Positions 28,196 through 37,267 of a stretch of 41,531 bases of DNA are shown in pieces. Under the pieces are notes generated by a model. It did no database searches. It saw only the letters and a list, made by a program, of their open reading frames with translations, and was not told the DNA's origin. A program made the translations under genes and the position numbers. The DNA comes from Nemertoderma westbladi (taxonomy: Eukaryota; Xenacoelomorpha; Nemertodermatida; Nemertodermatidae), in the NCBI GenBank assembly GCA_032718475.1, contig JAUCBJ010008465.1, positions 1 through 41,531 of the forward strand. Reading direction: 5' to 3'. Numbering within the stretch: the first letter of the stretch is position 1; each line of letters begins with the position of its first letter.

Positions 28196-31188
28196 TCTAC
28201 CGTTCCTTTAGCGACCTCAATGGCTTCCTCAACTGATGGAAGGGACTTCAGATTGTCGTCCATGTATATGTCTCTCTTGATGTTGTCGATCACTTCCTTA
28301 GAGAAGGCCTCTCGGTTGTCTTCTGCAGTGGTACGCACTACCGAACAGGCGTTGGAAGGGCTTGAGATTATCCCAAAGGCCTGGATGGTCATCCAGTACT
28401 CCACCGGTTTCTGGTTGAGGTCTCCTTCGGGCCACCACAGAAATCGTAGACTATCTCGATCCCTATCTAACACCTTGACTTGTAAGAACATGCCTTCTAT
28501 ATCGGAGGCGAAAGCAATCGAATATTGTCTCAATCTTAAAAGAATTCCCAACAAAGATTGAAGTAAGTTGGGTCCGGGTAACAATTCAGAGTTAAGGGAT
28601 TGACCCATGTAAAGAGCGGAGCCATCAAACACTACTCTCACTTCATGTGGCTTACCGGGTTTAGGAACGTAATGGTGAGTTAAGTAATACGTTCTTTCAG
28701 TCACAGGTGTTTCTTCCGGTACTCTCTCCGCGTATCCCTTACTAATAAATTTCTCCAGCTGTGTTTGATACATTGCTTTAGCTGAAGAATTAGCCGTAAG
28801 GCGTCGATGGAGTTGCGCGATTCTTTTTTCCGCCAAGGGTCTGTTATTGATGAACTTCGGTTCTTTCTTGCGGAAAGGTAGACCGACTTCATACCTACCT
28901 TGATCTTTGAGGAAACGTGTAGTTGTCTCTTGGATCTGCTTGGCCCTTTCCTCTTCCACCGACAAGGCTTTATCGTAGGAATTGGGCTCTACCGCCTCTT
29001 GCGTAAAGAATCGTACGGCATGTTCATCTCGAGTCTTGGCATTACAACGCTCAATGACGTCATTTAACTCGTCGTTATAAGCTTCTCGTTCTGTTGGATA
29101 AAGAAGTTGACATAAGTTCACTTGGTTTTGCCAAGCCTCGTTTTCCTTAAGGAGGTCGATGGTATTCTCCTCATCAAAAAGCTGGTGCACGTCGTCGTTA
29201 TCTGAGGAGTATGGGGTTCCCTCAGTTAAATCGTCTCCCTCACTAGTATCATCTTCCCATTCACTCACCTGGTAGACGCTCTCTGGCGGTAGTCTTTCTC
29301 TGAGTGTTCTACGGGAAGGGCCAGTAAAGTACCAACCTACTCTAGTTCTTACCGCATAGGTCTGTAGTGGCTGCGGTTGAGCAGGCCGTTTCTCTAATGT
29401 CTCCAGCGCCTCATGCGCGTTTTGGCCGATGAGTATTTGCACTCCAGGATAATCAGTCTGGAATCGAGGTATGTTAAGATGTTGGATGCTCTCATCCTCG
29501 TCCCAATTATAAAGGTCTGCTTGAGTAGTAGCGAAGTTCTTTATAGCCACCATTTTCACTGACCTTATGCTATGTTCTCCTAGTTCGTCCTGGGGGGTGG
29601 ACAACGCTCCTACATAATAATCTGCTGTTATTGTAGATTTCCAAACTTGCATAATGCCAGACATGTTGAGCTTAGTTTGGAACTTGGGTTGTCCAGCAAA
29701 TATATCTTCGGCTAGCTCTTTGTCGATGAATGTTCCTGTACTACCGGAGTCAAGGAGGGCGTTCACTACATAACTCCTCTTAGGTCCGTGAACCCTTACT
29801 TGCACCACAGGAAACTCTCGGATCCCTACATGGGAAGATGGCTCTTTCCAAGATGGTTGTTGCTCAGAAGTAGTTAGAGTGAAGTCGTTGTCTGTATCCT
29901 TTTCATATGTGAGTGCTCGATACACTGCGGTATTTATCATGTAACAGAATTCGTTTTCGTCGGAGAACTCGTCTGTATAGAATCCTTCCATCTCAGATTG
30001 ATCAGTGTCGTTCACATCACTGAATTGGACATGTAGCTCGGAATCACTTACCTGATTCGGACTATTTCGCTCGAATTCAGCGTGCAACAAGATATGATGT
30101 TTCGCACCACACCTTGCACACCTTATGTCAGAGAAACAGGTACGCCGTTGGTGTCCTTGTCTGAGACAATTATAACATAACCGCTTATCCCACATGACTT
30201 CGCGTCTCTCCGTTAATGACTTCTTCAGGAATTCATCACACATATTCAAACGGTGGGTCCCGTCACACAGCGCACATTTCGGTTTGATGTTACTTACCTT
30301 ATTTTGAGTCACATTGTGTACACTTGCCTTTTCTTCGGGCTTTCTCACCGGAATTCTCTTGGGAGACGTGGGAGGAGTTTTTCTTACCTGTTCTCTCCTG
30401 TCATTTGCTCGAGACTTGAATTTACTTACCTGATCTTTAGGCATTTTATTGACATAATAAGATCTATTAGTGTCTTTCCCGCTATCTTCTCCTTGAGAAG
30501 TCTGGCTTTCGCCGTCGTCTGTATAACACACTGGTGTTACCTTTCTCCTAGAGACGGGTTTTTCGCTTACCTTGTTATCCAGTGTCTTCTCTCTGGACAG
30601 TTTCAGGAGCTGTAATTTCACTTCTCCATCTAGGAATGACATGAGATCAGCCATGGTAGGGTCTCGTCGTTGTTGTTCCATCATATATAACACTTTCTTA
30701 TCCCAGCGTGTACCTACTCCACCCTTCGGTAAAGTAGAAGCCACTGCTCTAATAACCATAGCATTCTGATACTCATGAGACTTACCTAGCCAATCTAATT
30801 GTCTACAGATCTCCTGAATCTCATCGGAAAACTCGATAATTCCGCTGCTAATAAACTTTCGGGGCGCTACCAACTTTGCATACAAATACCCAGCGATGTT
30901 ATTCCTATTACCATACCTGATGTTTAGTGTATCCCAAACTTGTCTTAATCCGTCTGGATGTCCAATAAACTTTAACGCCATTAACTTGGGAGATCCTTCC
31001 AAGCACTCGATGAGGTATCTAAGTTTTTCTCCATTAGATAGTACAGAGTTCTGTATGTTATCTTTGTAATATTCATTAAAAGGTAACCATTTCATCTCAT
31101 CTCCATTGAACTTGACGATCTCTCCCACCTTTACCGCTTGCCGGGCTTCGGTTCTAGCCATTTGACGCGTAAAACTTTCTTGGCACAT
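28168..31188 (-). CDS. gag-pol: BEL/Pao Gag-protease-RT
   Basis: Numbering counts from the in-frame GTG at 31212; the first ATG is at 31188. Residues 28-200 are a Pao-type Gag domain (WLPFNEYY, RQVWDTLNIRYGN). Zinc knuckles include C-x2-C-x4-H (CALCDGTH, 313-320), CYNCLRQGHQRRTC (346-359) and CARCGAKHH (365-373). An aspartic protease starts at LLDSGSTGTF with Asp488. RT motif A is ASDIEGMF (Asp904) and motif C is YMDD at 983-986. It forms particles, matures them and copies RNA into DNA. The frame ends at FD-stop immediately after CLKRGGF, where family members continue into the thumb. Its 5' end overlaps the upstream ORF by up to 82 bases in another frame. Confidence 0.9.
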   Translation of the reverse strand: MCQESFTRQMARTEARQAVKVGEIVKFNGDEMKWLPFNEYYKDNIQNSVLSNGEKLRYLIECLEGSPKLMALKFIGHPDGLRQVWDTLNIRYGNRNNIAGYLYAKLVAPRKFISSGIIEFSDEIQEICRQLDWLGKSHEYQNAMVIRAVASTLPKGGVGTRWDKKVLYMMEQQRRDPTMADLMSFLDGEVKLQLLKLSREKTLDNKVSEKPVSRRKVTPVCYTDDGESQTSQGEDSGKDTNRSYYVNKMPKDQVSKFKSRANDRREQVRKTPPTSPKRIPVRKPEEKASVHNVTQNKVSNIKPKCALCDGTHRLNMCDEFLKKSLTERREVMWDKRLCYNCLRQGHQRRTCFSDIRCARCGAKHHILLHAEFERNSPNQVSDSELHVQFSDVNDTDQSEMEGFYTDEFSDENEFCYMINTAVYRALTYEKDTDNDFTLTTSEQQPSWKEPSSHVGIREFPVVQVRVHGPKRSYVVNALLDSGSTGTFIDKELAEDIFAGQPKFQTKLNMSGIMQVWKSTITADYYVGALSTPQDELGEHSIRSVKMVAIKNFATTQADLYNWDEDESIQHLNIPRFQTDYPGVQILIGQNAHEALETLEKRPAQPQPLQTYAVRTRVGWYFTGPSRRTLRERLPPESVYQVSEWEDDTSEGDDLTEGTPYSSDNDDVHQLFDEENTIDLLKENEAWQNQVNLCQLLYPTEREAYNDELNDVIERCNAKTRDEHAVRFFTQEAVEPNSYDKALSVEEERAKQIQETTTRFLKDQGRYEVGLPFRKKEPKFINNRPLAEKRIAQLHRRLTANSSAKAMYQTQLEKFISKGYAERVPEETPVTERTYYLTHHYVPKPGKPHEVRVVFDGSALYMGQSLNSELLPGPNLLQSLLGILLRLRQYSIAFASDIEGMFLQVKVLDRDRDSLRFLWWPEGDLNQKPVEYWMTIQAFGIISSPSNACSVVRTTAEDNREAFSKEVIDNIKRDIYMDDNLKSLPSVEEAIEVAKGTVECLKRGGFD

Positions 31189-33284
31189 TGTTTTCTCTTT
31201 CTTTCTTGACACATTGTTACAGAGGGTGGTGGTATACCCTTTTGGGTATTTACTAATTTATCGCGTTCTAGCGCGATACTTTGCTGCACTTCTTGCAACT
31301 CACGCCTACTTTCCCTTACTGTGCCCTTGAATTGCTGAACCGTCTCCTGCATCTGCCCGAGCAGGAGATCCATCCCCCGCCGTCTCTCGTCCACCCATTC
31401 GACCGCCGAAGCGGGAGTTGCCAACGTTGTAGCGGGCGGACGAGGGACAACGGGCGACAAATTATGAATATTTCGCTCGGGGTCCAGGACCTGAACTGTC
31501 TCCTGGGCCGTTCTACGGGGCACAGGTAGCTTAGTGCTATGCAGAGGGAATTTAGAGGTAGTTTCAGGGAGCACAGGTGTATCTATCACCGAAGGGGTGA
31601 TTTCAAGAACAGGCCTAATTATTTCAGGCTCATCTACTATAGTAGGGAGTCTTTCTATTTTAATTATTTGGTCTGTGGGCTCTGTACTACCTAAGTTGGT
31701 GTTATTTAGTTGCCTTCTAACAGCTGGAGGCAAATCAGGCAATTTCTGACGGTGGAATGTTCTTTTACGTCTGCTTAGACGAGATCTATTTCCTTTGCCT
31801 TCAGTATCGGTGGTATCGCCTTCCTCAGATGATGTATATCCCTGTCTTTTGGGAGTAGATCGATTCATCATCTGCATATTACTAGCTGTTAACTGTTTAT
31901 TTATGCAGTCTTGATTCTCCTGAATGTTTTCCAATTCTAATTGGATGGTTTCTTCAGCCGCTCTCCGTTCTGCTTCTGCCACTGCCTCTGCCGCTTTTCT
32001 TTCCGCTGCCGCTGCCGCTTTTCTTTCAGCTTCGGCTGCCTTTGCCTCTGCCGCTGCCTCTGCCGCTGCCGCTTTTCTTTCTGCTTCTGCAGCTACCACT
32101 GCTGCTTTCTTTCTGTCTTCTATGCGTTTTTTCTTTACTTGTTGTTCTTGGACTTGTGTCAGGCGGAGTTGTTCATCAAATTTAGCCTGATTCGCAGCCC
32201 TCATTTCCACATCGATGGCATCCAACACTAGCTTGGTTCCTTCACTATTAGGGCTAAGTCCCTCTAACCTTCTCCTCAACTCGTCATCACCTAAAAAACG
32301 TTGATAGTCTGACAGATAGATGTCAATGGCATCCCTCTTATGCGGTTTCTCTGCCGTCGCTTCACTTTCCACTTGGGAAAAAGTAGCATCTGTTGATTCT
32401 CCATGGGTTGAGCGCTCCTCCAGCTGAGCTTTCCACTGAGCTGTTCCTTGAACCTGAAGACTCACCCTTTGAAACCAGGTCTTTACGGCAACTTGCAACG
32501 ACGTGTCTTGCCTTCGTTTAGAAGCCTCCTCAAAGGCCGATAATATTAGCCTGATTCGTAGAATTCTTTCTCTAACTTGATAAAGCAGTTGTCCCTGCTC
32601 TTGAGGTCCTTGTGGTTGTTGAAACAGTTGTCCTTTTACTCGCTCCATAGAGCTGAAGAATCCCTGTGCGTATCCGGCTGCGGACCTCTTCCACACAGCT
32701 GGATCGATGGTTTCCTTGGCTACTCCCATCCGGTGTATGTCTTCCCAGGCAGCTTCTGATAAATCAAACGGGAGTCCGGGTCCGGGGAAGTTCCATTGCG
32801 ACTCGACCATGGACTTCAGTTCTTCCCTTGTGTATCCAGCATAACTATCTCTAGTTGAACGCCGGCTTCTCGCCCAATCGATCTGGTGTTCTTCCACAGC
32901 GATCAATAACCTAGTGAGTACGGCTGCAGGAAGGATGAGAAGGGGATCCGAATAAACCGCATCCATCATCTTTGCTCCGCGTTCTGGTGTCAGTTCTACA
33001 GTATCCTCACTACTGGAGCTGTTGGGCCGTTGAGAAGTAAGTTCTTGGCTCGCGGGTTGTTGATGTTCCGCTGCTTCTTGGTCCCGCTTGACCTGAGCTC
33101 GAGTGCCTATGATAGACCTACGATGTTGGACCAGCCTAGGTTCTTTTATTACTACTGGAGGGATGACCTTCCTCACAGTGGGAGGTGAACTGAACTTACG
33201 ACTAGACGGTTCTACGCCTCTATCTGAGTCGCAGATAGTTACATCTAATAAACTGTCTGACAGGTTCTGCTTAGTATCAGACAT
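31131..33284 (-). CDS. BEL/Pao N-terminal Gag-like ORF, Ala/Glu/Lys coiled-coil
   Basis: 717 residues from a true ATG (MSDTKQNLSDS). The N-terminal third is polar with a Ser/Thr/Gln-rich linker. About residues 365-460 (nt 31920-32190) form a long charged helix with repeated AEAERKAAA-type units, read from a GCCGCT/CTGCC-type DNA repeat, which predicts a single helix or coiled coil for assembly. The C-terminal part is Pro/Thr/Arg-rich and returns to a helix near the end. I recognise no catalytic motif. It ends 58 bases after the ATG of the Gag-protease ORF, in another frame, where a 26-bp tandem duplication explains the break. It probably once formed the N-terminus of one long Gag-Pol. Confidence 0.75.
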   Translation of the reverse strand: MSDTKQNLSDSLLDVTICDSDRGVEPSSRKFSSPPTVRKVIPPVVIKEPRLVQHRRSIIGTRAQVKRDQEAAEHQQPASQELTSQRPNSSSSEDTVELTPERGAKMMDAVYSDPLLILPAAVLTRLLIAVEEHQIDWARSRRSTRDSYAGYTREELKSMVESQWNFPGPGLPFDLSEAAWEDIHRMGVAKETIDPAVWKRSAAGYAQGFFSSMERVKGQLFQQPQGPQEQGQLLYQVRERILRIRLILSAFEEASKRRQDTSLQVAVKTWFQRVSLQVQGTAQWKAQLEERSTHGESTDATFSQVESEATAEKPHKRDAIDIYLSDYQRFLGDDELRRRLEGLSPNSEGTKLVLDAIDVEMRAANQAKFDEQLRLTQVQEQQVKKKRIEDRKKAAVVAAEAERKAAAAEAAAEAKAAEAERKAAAAAERKAAEAVAEAERRAAEETIQLELENIQENQDCINKQLTASNMQMMNRSTPKRQGYTSSEEGDTTDTEGKGNRSRLSRRKRTFHRQKLPDLPPAVRRQLNNTNLGSTEPTDQIIKIERLPTIVDEPEIIRPVLEITPSVIDTPVLPETTSKFPLHSTKLPVPRRTAQETVQVLDPERNIHNLSPVVPRPPATTLATPASAVEWVDERRRGMDLLLGQMQETVQQFKGTVRESRRELQEVQQSIALERDKLVNTQKGIPPPSVTMCQERKRKQCAKKVLRVKWLEPKPGKR

Positions 33285-33414
33285 GTTTATGTGTACAGTT
33301 GAATGTCTACTGCTGTATTACAGTCTGAGCAAGTCTAGTAACTCAGTATTAACTGATAGCCTAGTAATTAATTACCGGTACTGCTACTCAGTGTAGCGTG
33401 ATATATATAATATA

Positions 33415-33670
33415 TTAGAATACCGGTATGCTTATAGTATATATAACTATTATTACAGACTAGGTTTATCACAGAATACCGGTATAATTTTAGCACAAAT
33501 ATATATAAATATATAATAGGCCTATCGGGAATACCGGTATACAGCTTACAGTTTTGTAGTATATATAATTATAATTCTGGACTAGAATTAATTATAAAGT
33601 ACCGGTATAGTTTCAGCCTAAATTTATAGAAATAAAGATAATAGGCCTATCGTAAATACCGGTATATCAA
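33415..33670. repeat. Leader repeat 1: palindromic ACCGGT units, 123-bp period
   Basis: AATACCGGTAT-type palindromes occur five times (near 33420, 33477, 33533, 33600 and 33656), interleaved with ATAGGCCTATCG at about 33520 and 33645. Two full units can be matched from 33477 and 33600, 123 bases apart. Confidence 0.65.
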
Positions 33671-34602
33671 TTATTTTAAATAATTGAATTTCTGAATTTT
33701 AGAGTTACTTGGTTACTTTACTTACTTTATTACCGTTTTTTGAGCAGTAATCCAACTGATATTGAGACCTAATGGTTGTATGGTAGGCCTACTATTTATA
33801 AATCGTTAGATTAGATTTATACTATATATATATACCCGTTTTAATGGGTTTTGTCAATGTTTGAAATAAATGTTATTATTTCTGGGGGTAATCACTACAC
33901 AAAGCGGTACGCTTTCAGTGAAGTGTTACTTATAGGACACTAAAACAAATAATACTAATTTACCTAAGTTACTTAATACTACAAATTACGTACAATTCGG
34001 GTGAGATTACAATCTCTAAATAAACACAAAAATTTACAAAAACACAAAATACGAATTTTCAGGGTAATTTTACAAGAAGTCTACAAACCAGCCTAACAAA
34101 GGGTTAGAAATCTGGTTATTACAACGGACAGGGTACTGCGGTATTTGAAAATAATAAGTAGTAGTAAATACACTGCGTTGTCCAGATAGGAAAATACCAC
34201 CGCCTGACGACCTATAGCCGTATCGCTATAGGTACTACGTTATGTATCACGGAGTGTCCCTACCTAGAAGTTAATAGAGCTAATCGAACGTGCCTATCAA
34301 CCACTTTACAACACAAATATAATGCCTACACTAATTACTTTCGGAAAGCACTGTACACTAAACCCTAAATTAGGTACGAGTACTTGTACAACATATAATC
34401 AGTAGTTAAATATACTTGAACAGCTAAAAGAACCACGGCATCTGCTGGAGTGACCGGTGCACAAAATCACCAGTCTTTACCTACGCCAAGCAGCCCGTGT
34501 AGTACCGGGGTTAATTTAACTATAACGGTATGTATAACAAACACAATTACTGTAGGAACAAACTTGGGGAATGAATGTTGCGAATAATCGCATAAACTCT
34601 GA

Positions 34603-35180
34603 ATAATAAATATTACGCTACGCGTACAAACCACTCAAACAAAATGCAGACCAAATACTGACAGACTACTATCAAGCCTAAATAAACTACAGGACATGCA
34701 GACTCCGAAATGATTAGGTAGTATGCGTTCTAACCCAGTAGTACGACTTATTCTTTAGTTGGGGGTTTACCTTACAGCAATGGCTGCCCCTACTTCCTAA
34801 CCGTTCTTTATCGGACAGATGCTTTACACACACCGAAATCCGTTCAGACCTAATAACAGCCAGACAACTATCCAGCCTACAAATTATCTAAATAAATATT
34901 ATACGCTACCTGTACAGACTACACAAACAAAGTACAGACTAAACGATGGCAGACTACTCTCAAGCCTAAATAAACTACAGGACATGCAGACTCCGAAATG
35001 ATTAGGTAGTATGCGTTCTAACCCAGTAGTACGACTTATTCTTTAGTTGGGGGTTTACCTTACAGCAATGGCTGCCCCTACTTCCTAACCGTTCTTTATC
35101 GGACAAGTGATCTACACACACTGCAATCCGTTCAGACTTAACAGCAATCAGACAACAGCTCAGCCTACAAATTGTCTGTA
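34603..35180. repeat. Leader repeat 2: 288-bp tandem duplication
   Basis: CAAGCCTAAATAAACTACAG starts at 34673 and 34961 (288 apart). About 140 following bases (through TTCTTTATCGGACA) look identical between the two copies. The outer parts have diverged. Confidence 0.85.
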
Positions 35181-35503
35181 CAATATGATCAGGCTTACAC
35201 GCCTTCTGTTCAATACTGGCCTACAAATAAATAAAACTGACAGAAATAAGTAAGCTCCAAAAAAAACAAGGGGTGTACAGTCCCTAATCTCTTAAACAGC
35301 CTACCGGTATGCAATAATCAAATCGAATAATACTAATGTACTTATACTGGAAGTACCGGTTAGGACAGTTGGGCCTACGGACCTACAGAAGTACCGGTTC
35401 TGGCAGTTGGACCTACTGACCTACAGAAGTACCGTTCAGGTTTACCGGTTGACCGGTACTTTCCACTTTATTGCTTACTGCAATAAAGAAGCGATATCCG
35501 TTA

Positions 35504-35520
35504 TTGTTCTTACCAGAACA
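35504..35520 (-). promoter_or_regulatory. Candidate 5' splice site in the leader, within a hairpin
   Basis: The minus strand reads TTGTTCTGGTAAGAACAA: CTG|GTAAGA is a strong donor, placed 60 bases after the LTR, and the flanks (TTGTTCT/AGAACAA) pair as a stem. It could feed the acceptor at about 23729. Confidence 0.4.
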
Positions 35521-35573
35521 ATATTAAACTGTATTTAATGCCTACACTGCAATACAGACTAAATATCCGTTAT

Positions 35574-36789
35574 TGTTCGCGCTTTCAGACCTTTGGCAGT
35601 TTAACCCGCCAAATTAGGATGTCTTCTAGATAATAAATCACCTTTAGCCTATGACAAGTATTTAATTCACTACACTAGTCGAAACCAATCTGTGCGCGAT
35701 CATTCACCCGCTGGATATACCCGGGAGATTGGGTTCGACGGCTTAACTTTATTGCTATGTAAGCCTAATGTATTATTCGACTGACAGTATTATATAATCT
35801 CTGACAATATTATTCACCTTCGGGGAATATTAACAGTTCCTTTAAGACGTGGCGCTCTATCTATACAAACAGAGTTATGACTTAAACTACTCACAACGAT
35901 ATGGCTTAGTTATAATTCACATATATGGCGCATTCTTTAGGAAATGCTTCGTTATCAGTCTCACTCATACACAATGCTGCACAATACTGCACACTGATCT
36001 GCCGATCTTCACTGATTTTAGTTACATATAAAAGGAACACGGACCGACTCATGTAGGGTCTATCAAATAACATTAGATTCACTTCAAACCACTTTAACAT
36101 AAGTCACAATCGTTATATGTAACCTTTCTCTCTTACCTTCGGTATATCAAGAATATTGGGTTTCGGGGTTATTTATCGTTATTCCAAATATAATAATTCA
36201 TCAACCATATTATGAAGAACTGACAGTAAATAGCAGTATAACAATATAAAAGTATGCACAGGTATGTTTGATTAGGTATGTTGAGTTGCATGAGTTGTGA
36301 CAATCAGTCATCAGTTTGGGTTGGATTGTTAAGGATTGATTGTTATGATAACGGATATATGTCCTTATAATTAAGCCTACTAGTGTAAGGCACAGAGAAA
36401 GAGCATAAAATTCCAAAGCCGCTCTCTTCCTGGCTTAGAATCACAAAACAACACTAAAAACTGATAAGAATAACCTTATTTACAAAGGCTTCCACCCACC
36501 ACAGAGAAAGAGCATACAGATAGGAAAATTCAGTTCAGTAGATCTGTGATAGGTCGAAATCAAAATCAACTCAAATCCTATTGGCAGATACAGAAGCAGG
36601 GCTGTGGGGCAACTTTCCCAAGCTGGTTGGACAATCAAACGTAGCCCAGATCCCTTCGCACAGCAAATCAGCCAATCAGCCGGTAGCTTGCGCTATTCGA
36701 GTTATAGATCCCCTTTTAGAGTATTCAGCGCCTGGGGGGGAACTGGTTAACAAGGCAAACGAATCAGTTATCCCACAAAAGCTTTTACA
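35574..36789 (-). repeat. BEL/Pao 5' LTR
   Basis: 1216 bp with TG...CA ends. Relative to the 3' LTR it has a 14-bp insertion near 36318-36340 and about ten substitutions. In sense it carries AATAAA (complement of 35748-35753) and a TATA-like TTTATATGTAA (complement near 36023-36033), one base different from the TATATATAA of the 3' LTR. Confidence 0.92.
36022..36034 (-). promoter_or_regulatory. TATA-like element in the 5' LTR
   Basis: The minus strand reads CTTTTATATGTAAC, followed about 30-40 bases later by an initiator-like GATCAGTGTG. The 3' LTR version is TATATATAA. Confidence 0.3.
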
Positions 36790-37267
36790 ACCTTATTTGC
36801 TCTAAATAAATGTATATCTGCAAAATTATTGCTTGGATAAATATATATTTATGTAGAATGAAAATGTGTGTTAATATATTTCTTCTGTTTGAAAATGTCG
36901 GTTAAATATATTTCTGCACTGTGGTTTAAAACATTTCTGCAAAATCAACAAGGTGGATTTGACACGTATGTGGGTTGGAATTTGGTAATTTTTTTCTGCT
37001 TTTCAGTCGTGATTTCGACTCCGGGATTTTTTAAACGATTTTCAATCATCCCAGGCAGCCTATGACGTCACAAACTCAAAAATGTCAAAACTAAAAAAAA
37101 AAAAATTTCTGCAAAACACCGTCCAAATATTATCGAGGGTAAAAGTATCGCGATTTTATATCTAATAAAATAAAAATAAATATATTTACACGCGATATTT
37201 TCCATGTCTCAATATTTTTCACCGATACCAAATTATACCTCACATAGAGAAACTGGTTGCGATGTCA
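36790..37267. other. AT-rich gap, no gene seen
   Basis: No supported frame. It contains ATATATTTCTGCA-type echoes near 36880 and 36905, a TGACGTCA palindrome near 37064, and an A13 run near 37090. Confidence 0.45.

Larger units (their letters stand above)
33285..35573 (-). other. Long 5' leader of the BEL/Pao element
   Basis: 2.29 kb between the 5' LTR and the first ORF, with no sense-strand gene. It contains two repeat systems (33415-33670 and 34603-35180) and a candidate splice donor near 35514. No TGG-initiated primer-binding site is seen at the LTR edge, where the sense strand starts ATAACGGATAT. Confidence 0.65.
21143..36789 (-). mobile_element. BEL/Pao LTR retrotransposon, nearly full length, minus strand
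   Basis: A 15.6-kb element bounded by two LTRs of 1202 and 1216 bp that differ at only about ten bases plus a 14-bp indel by eye, so it is fairly recent. Both LTRs have TG...CA ends. Sense order is 5' LTR, 2.3-kb leader, Gag-like ORF, Gag-protease-RT ORF, RNase H-integrase ORF, 1.65-kb gap, third gene, 3' LTR. Assignment to BEL/Pao rests on the Pao-type Gag, the Pao RNase H region and the integrase with its specific C-terminal domain. No 5-bp target duplication is visible (CCCGC on the left, ACCTT on the right). At 15.6 kb it is long for the group. Confidence 0.92.

Noticed and set aside
28160-28200. Programmed -1 frameshift in pol
   Set aside because: No X-XXY-YYZ heptamer fits the reading frame, and the break sits inside a conserved motif; a deletion is simpler.
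31924-32231. Plus-strand Ala/Ser-rich and Cys/Phe-rich frames opposite the Gag-like ORF
   Set aside because: Antisense readings of the Ala/Glu/Lys repeat.
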